Shown piece by piece: positions 36,894 to 46,361 of a stretch of DNA of 64,000 bases; positions within the stretch are counted from its first letter, which is position 1; each line of letters starts with the position of its first letter. The translations under genes and the position numbers were made by a program. The DNA is from Rhizobium sp. RU20A (GTDB lineage: Bacteria; Pseudomonadota; Alphaproteobacteria; Rhizobiales; Rhizobiaceae), in NCBI RefSeq assembly GCF_900155885.1, contig NZ_FTMB01000001.1, positions 62,001 to 126,000 on the forward strand. The letters are read 5' to 3'. Below the pieces are notes generated by a model. That model did no database searches. It saw only the letters and a program-made list of their open reading frames with translations, and was not told the origin of the DNA.

Positions 36894-37415
36894 TCATATG
36901 CCCGGCGCCAGCCACTCTTTCCCCTCCGACCGGAGAAAATATATCAGATCCAGCACCAGGCTTTCCTTGCCGAGCGCGGTCAGTGTCATGTGGCACTGGC
37001 CGCGATGGTGGGTCTGGTGATTGAACATATGGGAAAGGCCCGGTGCCAGCGCATGGGTGATCGGGGTGGGGTTGGTGATGGCGGAATAGGTGACGGGCTG
37101 GTCCAGTGCCGCCGGCTCAAGCCCTTCCAGCCATTGAATGATGCGCGCATCGATGGCCTTGCGGGCAGCCGTCAGGCTGGCAAGGTCCGGATGCAGGATG
37201 GCGGCGAGTTGGTTTGCGGTCTCGCCTTGCCCGGTAAAGCGCTTCATCCAGATCCCGTCGGCAACCACCAGATGGTTCAGCGTCGCCATCAGAGAGCCGA
37301 AAAAGGCGCCCCGGCTCTCATTGAGTTCGGCCTCGCTGAGCGTTGCGGCCGCGGTGTAAAGTCGGTCATTGGCCCAGCGGTTATAGTCGGCAAACATGCG
37401 GAAATGGTCGATCAT
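36894..37415 (-). CDS. DinB family putative metal-dependent protein
   Basis: The 173-residue four-helix-bundle protein starts MIDHFRMFADYNRWANDRLY. The DinB histidine triad is H48 in ATLNHLVVAD plus H133 and H137 in SHMFNHQTHHRGQ. Family members bind divalent metal and include thiol-dependent transferases; the substrate is unknown here. ATG 37415 has an AGGA site; the frame extends upstream to 37571 without homology. Confidence 0.9.
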   Translation of the reverse strand: MIDHFRMFADYNRWANDRLYTAAATLSEAELNESRGAFFGSLMATLNHLVVADGIWMKRFTGQGETANQLAAILHPDLASLTAARKAIDARIIQWLEGLEPAALDQPVTYSAITNPTPITHALAPGLSHMFNHQTHHRGQCHMTLTALGKESLVLDLIYFLRSEGKEWLAPGI

Positions 37416-37560
37416 GGCTCTTCGTCCTGCGGAATGAAAAGGCGATCCTAGCGCGTTGCACCATCCACCGGGGTGATGCGACCGATGAAATGTTTTGATT
37501 GGATCACATCCCGTCAGCCATGTGTGAATGCAGGCCGATCCCCAAACGCAGGAACCGACC

Positions 37561-38250
37561 ATGAGCCTCACCCTCTATGCCCTCTGCGGCGCCGATCCCG
37601 CCCGTCCTTTCTCGCCGCATGTCTGGAAGGTCGCGATGGCGCTGGCCCACAAGGGTCTTTCCGCCCAGACGGTCGCCGTCGGCTTCACCGATATTCCCGG
37701 GATCGAGGCCGGTGCGACGAAGACCGTACCCCTGCTGAAGGATGGCGAGACGCTCGTCTCCGACAGCTTCGCCATCGCCCGTTATCTGGAAGAGACCTAT
37801 CCCGATCGCCCGAGCCTCTTCGGCGGCCCCGGCGGCCTTGCCACGGCACGCCTCGTAGAAGGCTGGTCGCAGACGCAGATCCATCCGCTGCTGACGCCCA
37901 TCCTCATTCTCGACATCCATGCCATGCTGGCGCCCATCGACCAGGCCTATTTCCGTGAAAGCCGCGAAAAGCGCCTCGGCCGCACGCTGGAAGAGGCTGC
38001 CGCCGGCGCCCCCGCCGCCATTGCCGACCTGCGCACCCGCCTCGAACCGCTCCGCCACACGCTCCGCCACCAGCCCTTCATCGGCGGCGAAACCCCGCTC
38101 TTTGCCGACTACATCGTCTTCGGCGCCTTGCAATGGGCCCGCACCACGTCGAAAACCGAAATCCTCGGCGCCGACGACCCCGTCGCGCTCTGGTTCGACC
38201 GCTGCCTCGACCTCCATGGCGCGCTGGGACGCAGCGTGACGGCTGCATGA
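37561..38250 (+). CDS. Glutathione S-transferase family protein
   Basis: The 229-residue protein has the thioredoxin-like N-terminal domain (ADPARPFSPHVWKVAMALAH, VPLLKDGETLVSDSFAIARY) and an all-helical C-terminal domain. The glutathione-binding ES/DS motif is DSFAIARYLEE. Position and sequence give no substrate. ATG 37561 follows AGGAACC. It is divergent from the DinB gene and 127 bp upstream of ndk. Confidence 0.88.
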   Translation: MSLTLYALCGADPARPFSPHVWKVAMALAHKGLSAQTVAVGFTDIPGIEAGATKTVPLLKDGETLVSDSFAIARYLEETYPDRPSLFGGPGGLATARLVEGWSQTQIHPLLTPILILDIHAMLAPIDQAYFRESREKRLGRTLEEAAAGAPAAIADLRTRLEPLRHTLRHQPFIGGETPLFADYIVFGALQWARTTSKTEILGADDPVALWFDRCLDLHGALGRSVTAA

Positions 38251-38377
38251 AACTTCATGCGCGCGGCTGCCCAAACGCCGGCGCCCCCTTGTTTTGCGCC
38301 AAGGAGGCCGCTAAGGAGGCGCCCACATCCGCAAAGCACTTGCGGGCAACGTTTCAAAACAAAAGGGATTTGGGACC

Positions 38378-38800
38378 ATGGCGATTGAACGCACCTTCTC
38401 GATGATCAAGCCGGATGCCACCAAGCGCAACCTGACGGGCGCCATCACCAAGATGCTCGAAGATGCCGGCCTGCGCGTCGTCGCTTCCAAGCGCGTCTGG
38501 ATGAGCAAGCGCCAGGCTGAAGGCTTCTACGCCGTTCACAAGGATCGCCCCTTCTTCGGCGAACTCGTCGAAGGCATGACCTCGGGCCCGACCGTCGTAC
38601 AGGTTCTGGAAGGCGAAAACGCCATCCTGAAGAACCGCGAAATCATGGGCGCCACCAACCCGGCCAATGCCGAAGAAGGCACCATCCGCAAGACGCATGC
38701 GCTTTCGATCGGCGAAAACTCGGTTCACGGCTCCGACGCCCCGGAAACCGCTGCCGAAGAAATCGCCTACTGGTTCTCCGGCACCGAAATCGTCGGCTGA
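38378..38800 (+). CDS. ndk: Nucleoside diphosphate kinase
   Basis: The 140-residue protein starts [20 protein letters not shown]. It has the active-site histidine H117 in [13 protein letters not shown] and the Kpn-loop region [18 protein letters not shown]. It equalises nucleoside triphosphate pools. A GGGATTTGGGACC leader precedes the ATG, and a strong terminator follows at 38823. Confidence 0.98.
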   Translation: MAIERTFSMIKPDATKRNLTGAITKMLEDAGLRVVASKRVWMSKRQAEGFYAVHKDRPFFGELVEGMTSGPTVVQVLEGENAILKNREIMGATNPANAEEGTIRKTHALSIGENSVHGSDAPETAAEEIAYWFSGTEIVG

Positions 38801-38822
38801 TCCGTCAGCGAACTGACATGGG

Positions 38823-38857
38823 AAAAGGCCCGGCGCCACGAGGCGGCCGGGCCTTTT
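38823..38857 (+). terminator. Rho-independent terminator after ndk
   Basis: A perfect 12-bp stem AAAAGGCCCGGC / GCCGGGCCTTTT with an 11-nt loop, ending in TTTTT, 22 bp beyond the ndk stop. It can also serve the convergent moaE. Confidence 0.92.
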
Positions 38858-38891
38858 TCGTTCTCAGGGAGGATGTTGCCGTCGGGTGGTC

Positions 38892-39371
38892 TCAGTCGTC
38901 CCTGCGCCAGCGCGCCCGGGCGGCATCGTCGGCCTCGCGTGCATCCACCCAGCCGCCGGTGCCGCCGGCCGAAAGATGCTCCTTCTTCCAGAAAGGCGCG
39001 TCGGTCTTCAGAAAATCCATCACGAAACTCGCGGCGTCGAAGGCCGCCTGCCGGTGGCTCGCAGCAGCCGCAACGAGCACGATCGTCTCGCCGGGCTGCA
39101 TCGACCCGTAACGGTGGATGACCGTGAGGCCCAGCAGGGAGAAGCGAGTGACGGCATCGGCGGCGATGGCGCCGATCGCCCGCTCTGCCATGCCGGGATA
39201 GTGTTCCAGTTCCAGCGCGGAGAGGCGTCCGGCCTCGTCACGGCAAAGGCCTGTGAAGGTCACCAGCGCCCCGATATCGCGCCGCCCGTCGGTGAGGAGC
39301 GCGCTTTCCGCCGCGACATCGATCGCGTCACGCTGCACGCGCACCCTTGCCGCGCCGGATGTCGCCGCCAT
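38892..39371 (-). CDS. moaE: Molybdopterin synthase catalytic subunit MoaE
   Basis: The 159-residue protein has the MoaE core: GALVTFTGLCRDEAGRLSAL, ELEHYPGMAERAIGAIAADA, HRYGSMQPGETIVLVAAAAS and the catalytic lysine loop FLKTDAPFWKKEHL. With MoaD it inserts the dithiolene sulfurs to make molybdopterin. It is directly downstream of moaD. A molybdopterin oxidoreductase is encoded about 9 kb away (48626). Confidence 0.96.
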   Translation of the reverse strand: MAATSGAARVRVQRDAIDVAAESALLTDGRRDIGALVTFTGLCRDEAGRLSALELEHYPGMAERAIGAIAADAVTRFSLLGLTVIHRYGSMQPGETIVLVAAAASHRQAAFDAASFVMDFLKTDAPFWKKEHLSAGGTGGWVDAREADDAARARWRRDD

Positions 39372-39375
39372 CGCC

Positions 39376-39630
39376 TCAACCGCCCGTCATCGGCGGAAAC
39401 AATGCAATTTCGCGTGCGCCGGCAATGGGTTCGTCGTGCTCGACATGCTCCTGGTTGATGGCGATGCGGATCACTTTTTCATGGGCCAGCGCCTCGGCAT
39501 AGTCCTCGCCGAGCGTCTTGAGGTGGGCGATCAGGTCGCCACCGGTCACCACGTTCGGCGGCAGGTCGATCTCTTCCTCGCCCTTGCCGATCTTCTCGCG
39601 CACCCAGGCGAAATAGACGAGCCTCGTCAT
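39376..39630 (-). CDS. moaD: Molybdopterin synthase sulfur-carrier subunit MoaD
   Basis: The 84-residue ubiquitin-like protein (MTRLVYFAWVREKIGKGEEE) ends in the required diglycine ALFPPMTGG, which becomes the thiocarboxylate. ATG 39630 matches the family start; an in-frame ATG at 39639 overlaps the pgsA stop. It is co-transcribed with pgsA upstream and moaE downstream. Confidence 0.95.
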   Translation of the reverse strand: MTRLVYFAWVREKIGKGEEEIDLPPNVVTGGDLIAHLKTLGEDYAEALAHEKVIRIAINQEHVEHDEPIAGAREIALFPPMTGG

Positions 39631-39631
39631 T

Positions 39632-40237
39632 CTATTCATCCACGATGTGTTTGATGCCGGCCCGGAAATAGTCGTAGCCGGTATACATGGTGATCAGCGC
39701 CGCCGCCCAAAGGAGCGCGAGGCCGGTGCCGGTGGCAATGCCGATCTCCGGCGATTCCGGCGGGATGTTGTCGATGGCCGGCCCGACGAGCAGCAGGCCG
39801 ATGGCAACCATCTGCACGGCCGTCTTCCACTTGGCAATGCGTGTCACGGGCACGCTGACCTTCAGCGCGGCGAGATACTCACGCAGGCCCGACACCAGGA
39901 TTTCGCGGCACAGGATGATGATCGCCGCCCAGATGGTCCAGCCGGCGATCGTCCGGTCGGCCGCCATCAAGAGCAGCACGGAAGCAACCAGCAGCTTGTC
40001 GGCGATCGGATCCAGCATGCGGCCGATGTTCGATGTCTGGTTCCAGATGCGAGCGAGATAGCCATCGAGATAGTCGGTGACGGATGCGACCGCGAAGAGC
40101 CAGAAGGCCGTCCAACGCGCGAAGTCCGACGACTGCAGGCGCCCCTCGATGAAAAAGCACAGCACGATCAGCGGGACCGCCAGAATGCGCGCATAGGTGA
40201 GCAGGTTCGGAATGTTGTAGGCTTTGGGCGTGGACAT
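39632..40237 (-). CDS. pgsA: CDP-diacylglycerol--glycerol-3-phosphate phosphatidyltransferase
   Basis: The 201-residue integral membrane enzyme has the CDP-alcohol phosphotransferase motif D-G-x2-A-R-x8-G-x3-D-x3-D, seen in DYLDGYLARIWNQTSNIGRM then LDPIADKLL. It makes phosphatidylglycerophosphate. It begins MSTPKAYNIPNLLTYARILA; an in-frame ATG at 40252 is possible. moaD follows after one base. In many rhizobia uvrC lies directly upstream; here two extra genes intervene. Confidence 0.95.
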   Translation of the reverse strand: MSTPKAYNIPNLLTYARILAVPLIVLCFFIEGRLQSSDFARWTAFWLFAVASVTDYLDGYLARIWNQTSNIGRMLDPIADKLLVASVLLLMAADRTIAGWTIWAAIIILCREILVSGLREYLAALKVSVPVTRIAKWKTAVQMVAIGLLLVGPAIDNIPPESPEIGIATGTGLALLWAAALITMYTGYDYFRAGIKHIVDE

Positions 40238-40473
40238 CGGGACTCGGTTCATGTGAGAGGCAAAAATGGTCCGGGCGCAGGGAAGGACGTTCCGCGCCGC
40301 GCGTCAACCGTTGGCGGGCAGTGTTGAAGAGAATTATGACAGAATTGTCGTGAACGGGCGATGAACCCGGGACGCGGCATGGAATTGGACTTGTTGCGCT
40401 TTTCGATGATCGACAAGGCACGTCGCCCGTGCTTGTCTCCGCACATTGTGATCGGCTTGAGCAGGGGAATGCG

Positions 40474-41007
40474 GTGAACGAGACTGAGGCCCGCACGGAT
40501 GCAACGGTGGCGACGGGCGTGATACCGGCCCACGATACGACCACGCTGGAAATGGTCGTTCTCATGACGCCCGACATGGCCAACTTCTCCGGCAAGGTCC
40601 ATGGCGGCGCGCTCCTCAACCTGCTTGATCGTGTCGCGTTTTCCTGCGCCTCGCGCTTCTCGCAGCGCTACGCCGTGACGCTTTCGGTCGATCAGGTCGT
40701 GTTCCGCCAGCCGATCCATGTCGGCGAACTCGTCACCTTCCGCGCCGCCATCAATTATGCCGGCCGCACTTCCATGGAAGTCGGGATCCGCGTGGAGGCC
40801 GAAAACATCCGCAGCGGCGCGCGCCGCCATACCAATTCCTGCTATTTCACCATGGTCGCCGTGGATGACGAAGGCAAGCCGGCGGAAGTGCCGCCCTACG
40901 TGCCGAAAACCGAAGCGGCGGAACGGCGCCTGCGCGCCTCCGAAGCCCGCCGCAAGCTGCGCCGCGAATTCGAGCAGCGTTTCCACGAGGCGACCAAGGA
41001 GGGGTAA
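40474..41007 (+). CDS. Hotdog-fold acyl-CoA thioesterase (YciA-like)
   Basis: The 177-residue protein (GTG 40474 after GGGGAATGCG) has the hotdog core: MTPDMANFSGKVHGGALLNL, LDRVAFSCASRFSQRYAVTL, VDQVVFRQPIHVGELVTFRA, INYAGRTSMEVGIRV. The D in LLNLLDRVAF and HGG region are typical of cytoplasmic ACOT/YciA enzymes that hydrolyse acyl-CoAs. The C-terminus is basic (RLRASEARRKLRREFEQRFH). It is on the plus strand between minus-strand pgsA and the uvrC group. Confidence 0.87.
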   Translation: MNETEARTDATVATGVIPAHDTTTLEMVVLMTPDMANFSGKVHGGALLNLLDRVAFSCASRFSQRYAVTLSVDQVVFRQPIHVGELVTFRAAINYAGRTSMEVGIRVEAENIRSGARRHTNSCYFTMVAVDDEGKPAEVPPYVPKTEAAERRLRASEARRKLRREFEQRFHEATKEG

Positions 41008-41167
41008 GGCGGATACGCCTGCTTCCGCGCGCCATCCTCTCGCTTTGTTCCGACTGCGGGGCACACGATGCCCAGATGCTGAAACGTCGGTGGATCACGA
41101 TGGGATCCGGAACTGTGCGCAGATCTGAGCGCCCAATCGGCGCGGTCTGCCTTGTCCGTCCCCTGTA

Positions 41168-41743
41168 TCAGTCCTTCACGATTTCCAGAAAGTCATGGTC
41201 CGGCACCCAGTCTTGGCGGTAAGCGATGCCCTCCCGCATGACAACGACATGGGACACGATCCCGTTGACTTCATATTCGAATTGAGCGGCTGCATAGGCA
41301 AAGGACCGGGCCCCTCCCTCGCTTCCTTGTGATGCAATGTGCAGGCCGTCTTGTTCGATCCGCCACTGCCCAGATTCTTCACGAAGCAGGATCCGGTGCG
41401 GCTTCATGGGCACAAGGTCGATGATTTCGTCCGCCATCTCGCGGAGCGCGGCTTCGACTGCATCCATGGTGGCCACATAGGCGACGTCGAAGTCGGCACA
41501 ATCAAAGCGACTGTCCTGGCCAGCGGCCACGATCGCCTTATGAGCCTCCCGACAGACAACGCTGAACCTCGGCGGATCGGCCAGCTGCGATTCGCCTGAC
41601 ACGACACGCGCTCCGCTTCTTGTGGAGAAGATTTCAATGCGCCGGCCATGATCGGGCCGGCTCGGTGTCAGCTCCGCGCCGAGGGACTGACCACGCAGCA
41701 GTGCTTCGATGTTAAAGTCGGTGAGTATCCGTCTCATGATCAT
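41168..41743 (-). CDS. Hypothetical protein
   Basis: The 191-residue soluble protein (MIMRRILTDFNIEALLRGQS) follows a GGAG site. It alternates short strands and helices; FDVAYVATMDAVEAALREMA and RILLREESGQWRIEQDGLHI are the clearest blocks. The C-terminus is MREGIAYRQDWVPDHDFLEI. I do not recognise the family. Base composition looks lower in GC than uvrC next to it. It is downstream of uvrC on the same strand, 115 bp away. Confidence 0.65.
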   Translation of the reverse strand: MIMRRILTDFNIEALLRGQSLGAELTPSRPDHGRRIEIFSTRSGARVVSGESQLADPPRFSVVCREAHKAIVAAGQDSRFDCADFDVAYVATMDAVEAALREMADEIIDLVPMKPHRILLREESGQWRIEQDGLHIASQGSEGGARSFAYAAAQFEYEVNGIVSHVVVMREGIAYRQDWVPDHDFLEIVKD

Positions 41744-41858
41744 GGGTCTCCACCGCGATGAAAATTGGATATTCATCGATAGTGCACACCCAAAGATCAC
41801 GTGCGGCTATGTCCGGCGTAACAGCCGAAGCGATCGGTGTGGCCCGTTCGTGCGCCTT

Positions 41859-43874
41859 CTATCGCCGCCCATCCTCGTGAAAGTGGTCGTACACCAGCTT
41901 CGCCACCGATTCCGAAATACCGTCGACGGCCATCAGATCCGACATGGCAGCCCGTGACACGGCCTTTGCGGTGCCGAAGTGGTGGAGCAAGGCCCGCTTT
42001 CGTGAAGGTCCGATCCCGGCGATCTCGTCGAGCGGGTTCTTCACCATTTCCTTCTTGCGCCGCGCCCGGTGCGAGCCGATGGCGAAGCGGTGCGCCTCGT
42101 CCCGCAGGCGCTGGATGAAGTAGAGCACGGGATCGCGCGGCGGCAGGGTGAAGCTGTCGGCGCCCTGGCGAAAGAAGCGCTCGCGGCCGGCCTCGCGATC
42201 GGCCCCCTTGGCGACGCCGATGGCGATCACGGTATCGGTCAGACCAAGCTCGGCGAGGATCGCGTTCACCTGAGTCATCTGCCCTTGGCCGCCGTCGATC
42301 AGGATCACGTCCGGCCATGCTGGCAGGGCGGCGTCTTCCGCCACCTCCTGGCCGCGATCCGGCAGGCCCTCTTCCTTCAAGAGGCGCGAAAAGCGTCGGG
42401 TCATCACTTCCCGCATCATGCCGAAGTCGTCGCCGGGCGTGATGTCGGTCGATTTGATGTTGAACTTGCGGTACTGGCTCTTCACGAAACCTTCCGGCCC
42501 CGCCACCACCATGCCGCCCACCGCATTGGTGCCCATGATGTGGGAGTTGTCGTAGATCTCGATGCGCCGCGGCGTGCGCTCCAGCCCGAAGGTCTTCTGG
42601 AAGCCCTCCAGGAGGCGCGTCTGCGAGGCCGTCTCTGCCAGCTTGCGGCCATGCGCTTCGCGCGCATTGGCAACGGCATGGTCGACCAGATCGCGCTTCT
42701 CGCCCCGCTGCGGCACGAGGATCGCCACCCGGTATCCGGATTTCTCCGTCAGTGCGTCCGAGAGCAGTTCCTGCTCCTCGATGGCGCCCGAGAGCAGGAT
42801 CTGCCGCGGACAGGGCTTGTCGTCATAGAACTGCGCGAGAAAGGCGGCGAGCACCTCTTCCGGCGCCAGCGAGGCATCGGCCTTCGGGAAATAGGCGCGA
42901 TTGCCCCAGTTCTGCCCCGTGCGGAAGAAGAAGACCTGGATGCAGGAAATCCCGCCCTCGTGGTGGATGGCGAAGACATCCGCCTCGTCGACGCCGGCCG
43001 GGTTGATGCCCTGATGGCTCTGCACATGCGAAAGCGCCGCAAGGCGATCGCGGTAGAGCGCGGCACGCTCGAAGTCGAGGTTTTCGGAGGCCTCGCTCAT
43101 GGCGGATGCAATGGTCGCCTTTACCGCCTGGCTGCGGCCGGAGAGAAAGTCCTTCGCCTCGCGCACCAGTTCGGCATAGTCGGCATCGCTGACCTCGTGG
43201 GTGCAGGGGCCGGAACAGCGCTTGATCTGGTAGAGAAGACAGGGCCGCGTGCGGCTTTCGAAGACGCTGTCGGTGCAGGTGCGCAGGAGGAAGGCGCGCT
43301 GCAGCGAATTGATGGTGCGCCCGACAGCGCCGGCGGAGGCGAAGGGGCCGAAATAGTCGCCTTTGCGGCTGCGCGCGCCGCGATGCTTGAAAAGCGCAGG
43401 GGCCCGCGTGTCGCCGGTGACGAGGATATAGGGAAACGATTTGTCGTCGCGCAAAAGCACGTTGAAACGGGGCCGCAGCCGCTTGATGAGGTTGGCTTCG
43501 AGCAGCAGCGCCTCGATCTCGGTGCGGGTCGTCACGAACTCCATGTTCGTGGTCTCGCGCACCATGCGGGCGATGCGGTTGGAATGGACGCGCCCCTGCG
43601 CATAATTCGTCACGCGCTTCTTGAGGTTGCGCGCCTTGCCGACATAGAGCACGTCGCCGGCCTCGTTGAACATGCGGTAGACGCCGGGGCTGTTCGGCAG
43701 GCGCTTGACGAATTCCTGTATGAGATCCGCGCCCTTCAGGCCCGGGTCCTTCATGCCTTCCGACCAGTCGATGTCGATCACCGGGCGGCTTGGTGCCACC
43801 TCCATGTCATCGTCCTCGTCAGGCTCGGTCTCGTCATAGAGGATGCCACCATCGGTGGGCTTGCCTCCATTCAT
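41859..43874 (-). CDS. uvrC: Excinuclease ABC subunit C
   Basis: The 671-residue protein has the GIY-YIG nuclease ([20 protein letters not shown], about 61-80) and a cysteine cluster around [24 protein letters not shown] helix pair follows ([20 protein letters not shown]), then an RNase H-like nuclease ([20 protein letters not shown]) and tandem HhH motifs at the end ([20 protein letters not shown]). It makes both incisions in nucleotide excision repair. An acidic 55-residue N-terminal extension precedes the nuclease. The ATG overlaps the SDR stop (ATGA). Confidence 0.97.
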   Translation of the reverse strand: MNGGKPTDGGILYDETEPDEDDDMEVAPSRPVIDIDWSEGMKDPGLKGADLIQEFVKRLPNSPGVYRMFNEAGDVLYVGKARNLKKRVTNYAQGRVHSNRIARMVRETTNMEFVTTRTEIEALLLEANLIKRLRPRFNVLLRDDKSFPYILVTGDTRAPALFKHRGARSRKGDYFGPFASAGAVGRTINSLQRAFLLRTCTDSVFESRTRPCLLYQIKRCSGPCTHEVSDADYAELVREAKDFLSGRSQAVKATIASAMSEASENLDFERAALYRDRLAALSHVQSHQGINPAGVDEADVFAIHHEGGISCIQVFFFRTGQNWGNRAYFPKADASLAPEEVLAAFLAQFYDDKPCPRQILLSGAIEEQELLSDALTEKSGYRVAILVPQRGEKRDLVDHAVANAREAHGRKLAETASQTRLLEGFQKTFGLERTPRRIEIYDNSHIMGTNAVGGMVVAGPEGFVKSQYRKFNIKSTDITPGDDFGMMREVMTRRFSRLLKEEGLPDRGQEVAEDAALPAWPDVILIDGGQGQMTQVNAILAELGLTDTVIAIGVAKGADREAGRERFFRQGADSFTLPPRDPVLYFIQRLRDEAHRFAIGSHRARRKKEMVKNPLDEIAGIGPSRKRALLHHFGTAKAVSRAAMSDLMAVDGISESVAKLVYDHFHEDGRR

Positions 43875-44647
43875 TCCACGATCTCCCGGATATCAGGCGT
43901 CTCCCAGGCCAGATGCTGGCCGCCATCGAGCGCCAGCATTTGCCCGGTGAGGGAGGGCGTGTCAAAGAGGAAGCGGATCGTGCGTCCGAATTCCTCTAGC
44001 GCGGGCCCGCGCCGCAGGATGAGCGCCTCCACCTGCGCCTGGAAATCCTTCTCATTCTGCCGCTCGTTCGGCAGCGTCGGCCCCGGGCCGATCGCATTAA
44101 CGCGGATGGCGGGGGCGAGCGCCTGCGCCATGGTCTGCGTCGCCATCCACAGCGCCGCCTTGGAGAGCATGTAGGAAAAAAAGCGCGGATTGGGAGCCCA
44201 GACGCGCTGGTCGACGATGTTGACGACAAGCCCGCTCGCCGTTTCCGGCAATTGCCGCGCGAAGGCGGAGGTGATGATCGAAGGCGCGCGGGCATGCACG
44301 GCGAAATGACTGTCCCAGGCCCGTGCATCGAGCTCCATCAGGCTGTCCTTCAGGAAGATCGAGGCGTTGTTGACGACAAGGCCAAGGGGCCCGATGGCGG
44401 AAACGGCAGCATCGACCAACTCTTCTGTCGCTGTGATATCCTCAAGGTCTGCCGATACCGCTGCCGCATGCCCGCCCTGAGCGCGGATGTCCGCCGCCAG
44501 GGCCTCCGCATCACCGAGCGAACCATTGGCGTGGATGGCGACTGCAAAGCCATGGGCGGCCAGATCCTCCACGATGGCCTTGCCGATCCGCTTTGCACCG
44601 CCGGTCACCAGCGCTGTCTTCAGGGGCGTTCTGGAGAAATGTTGCAC
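43871..44647 (-). CDS. SDR family oxidoreductase
   Basis: The 258-residue short-chain dehydrogenase has [20 protein letters not shown] (NADPH site), NNASIF, and the catalytic Y-x3-K in [16 protein letters not shown]. The GGAKRIG form recalls pteridine/dihydromonapterin reductases (FolM-like), but the substrate is unproven. It is translationally coupled to uvrC by ATGA, a pairing conserved in rhizobia. Confidence 0.9.
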   Translation of the reverse strand: MQHFSRTPLKTALVTGGAKRIGKAIVEDLAAHGFAVAIHANGSLGDAEALAADIRAQGGHAAAVSADLEDITATEELVDAAVSAIGPLGLVVNNASIFLKDSLMELDARAWDSHFAVHARAPSIITSAFARQLPETASGLVVNIVDQRVWAPNPRFFSYMLSKAALWMATQTMAQALAPAIRVNAIGPGPTLPNERQNEKDFQAQVEALILRRGPALEEFGRTIRFLFDTPSLTGQMLALDGGQHLAWETPDIREIVE

Positions 44648-45014
44648 AGCTTTTCCATGTCCGTTCGATTCGGTCGGGGTTCGAGTGAGAATATAGGTTC
44701 TGACATGCCGCCGAAAACCGCGCCCGGACTTTTTGTTTCTCGAGCTTTAACAGGCATGGTTTAAAAAGAATTAATTGGGGCGATAAAAGTATAATATCGT
44801 CACAAGCGTTTTCTTGGTTAATATTTACCCTGTGGCTCCAAGGCAACATCCCATTTCTGCCATAGGTGCGCCCCGAAAATTTCACATTTCGGCTCTTGAG
44901 AATCCGCATTCGATACGCATTTTCCACCTCAACCGGGCGGGCTAAAGCAAAGGTTTTCGGTGTCCCATACTTGTACCGCGTGTGTCATGGGCATCGGTTG
45001 AAAAGGAGACTATC
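44648..45014. other. AT-rich divergent regulatory region upstream of the Omp gene
   Basis: A 367-bp gap between the divergent SDR and outer-membrane protein genes. It is clearly more AT-rich than the rest of the window (TTTAAAAAGAATTAATTGGG and GTTAATATTTACCC near 44760-44830). It should contain the strong promoter of the porin-like gene. Exact boxes cannot be fixed by eye. A long 5' leader with a GGAG site at 45005 is expected. Confidence 0.55.
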
Positions 45015-45653
45015 ATGCGTACCATCATCACCGGCCTCATGGCCTCTGCCATCTCTCTCGCTGCATTCCAGGCTGCCAACGCAGCCGACGCGATCGACGA
45101 AGTTCCGGCAGCTCCGGCTGCAACCTACTCCGAGCCGGTCGTCAAGGACTGGTCCGGCGCCTATGTCGGCGGCACGGCCAACTGGCACCACGGCAAGTCC
45201 AACGCCACGGGCGACCGCACCTCAGCCGGCTTCGGCGGCGGCCTCTACGGCGGTTACAACATGCAGAGCGGCCAGATCGTTTACGGTCCGGAAGTTGACC
45301 TGAACTATGCCGGCAACGACAGCGCCAACGGCACCAACCGCGCCAAGCAGGGCGTCAACGGCTCCATCCGCGGCCGCGTCGGCTATGATGCGAACCCGGT
45401 TCTCGTCTACGGCACCGCCGGTGTTGCCCTCGGCAACCAGAAGATCTCGAACGCTTCGGGCTCTGACGAAAAGACCCACGTTGGCTGGACGGCTGGCGCC
45501 GGTGCCGAAGCGCTCGTGACCGATAACATCACGGCCCGCGTCGAGTATCGCTACACCGACTACGGCTCCAAGACCTACAACTTGCCGTCGGGCAGCATCG
45601 CTTCGGGCTACGACGAACACTCCGTTCGCGTTGGCATGGGCGTGAAGTTCTGA
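45015..45653 (+). CDS. Omp31/RopB-type outer-membrane beta-barrel protein
   Basis: The 212-residue protein has a clear Sec signal peptide (MRTIITGLMASAISLAAFQA, cut after ANA). A Pro/Ala segment follows, then an eight-strand barrel: DWSGAYVGGTANWHHG, GFGGGLYGGYNMQSGQIVYG, GSIRGRVGYDANPVLVYGTA, NITARVEYRYTDYG. It ends in VRVGMGVKF with a terminal Phe for BAM recognition. It belongs to the abundant small outer-membrane proteins of Rhizobium/Brucella. AAAGGAGA precedes ATG 45015, and a strong terminator follows. Confidence 0.93.
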   Translation: MRTIITGLMASAISLAAFQAANAADAIDEVPAAPAATYSEPVVKDWSGAYVGGTANWHHGKSNATGDRTSAGFGGGLYGGYNMQSGQIVYGPEVDLNYAGNDSANGTNRAKQGVNGSIRGRVGYDANPVLVYGTAGVALGNQKISNASGSDEKTHVGWTAGAGAEALVTDNITARVEYRYTDYGSKTYNLPSGSIASGYDEHSVRVGMGVKF

Positions 45654-45675
45654 TCATTCCGAAAGGAATGAACGC

Positions 45676-45703
45676 AAAGGGGCCGGTGCAAACCGGCCCC
45701 TTT
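45676..45703. terminator. Terminator between Omp and GST genes
   Basis: A perfect 12-bp stem AAAGGGGCCGGT / ACCGGCCCCTTT with a 4-nt GCAA loop. It lies between the two convergent stops and is symmetrical enough to serve both. Confidence 0.92.
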
Positions 45704-45721
45704 GTCGTTTGAACTTCTTTC

Positions 45722-46312
45722 TCACGCATAAAACGTCGAGACCGCCGGGAAGACCTTCTCGAACTTCTCCGGCCACTTCTTCAGCTTCGGCCGGCCCTTC
45801 TGCCACTGGCCGGCAAAGCGCAGCTCGATGTAGCGCAGCATGGCGGCGACGGCGAAATGGCCGGCGTGGAGCTTGCCGCTGGTGCGCGGCAGGTGCGTTT
45901 CGAGATAGTCGAGGCCGCGTTCGACCTTCTCCCACTGGCGATCGATCCAGGGCTGGTGCTGCTTGTCTTCCGGTCGCGTGCGGCGCTCGTAGACGATGGC
46001 GAGCAGGCTGTCGCAGATGCCGTCGGCCAGCGCTTCCAGGATCTCGACATCGGTCCGCTTGTCCTTGTTGCGCGGGTAGAGCGTGCCACGCGTCTCGCGG
46101 TCGATGAAGTGCATGATCGAGCGGCTGTCATAGACGGAGCGGCCGTCTTCGAGGATGAGAGTGGGGATCTTGCCGAGCGGGTTGTTGCCGATCAGTTCGG
46201 CAGGACTGGAGGCTGTATCGGTCAGCACCGATTCGGCTTGAAGGCCGGCATGGTGGGCGGCCATGCGCACCTTGTTGGAATAGGGGGAGGCGGGGGAATA
46301 GAGGATCTTCAT
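45722..46312 (-). CDS. Glutathione S-transferase family protein
   Basis: The 196-residue protein starts MKILYSPASPYSNKVRMAAH with a serine in the GST active-site position, a cis-proline loop GKIPTLILEDGRSVYDSRSI and a helical C-terminal domain. The YfcF/YibF-like architecture suggests general detoxification or redox use of glutathione. It is convergent with the Omp gene, and its 5' side faces the 268-bp inverted-repeat element. Confidence 0.9.
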   Translation of the reverse strand: MKILYSPASPYSNKVRMAAHHAGLQAESVLTDTASSPAELIGNNPLGKIPTLILEDGRSVYDSRSIMHFIDRETRGTLYPRNKDKRTDVEILEALADGICDSLLAIVYERRTRPEDKQHQPWIDRQWEKVERGLDYLETHLPRTSGKLHAGHFAVAAMLRYIELRFAGQWQKGRPKLKKWPEKFEKVFPAVSTFYA

Positions 46313-46361
46313 GGCAGGGCTTTCGTCTCTCGGATCACAGGTTTTTCAAAGGATGTCGGCT

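Noticed and set aside
42069-44174. 701-codon open frame antisense to uvrC and the SDR gene
   Set aside because: Low-complexity His/Arg/Val composition with no motif; uvrC and the SDR are both unmistakable on the other strand.
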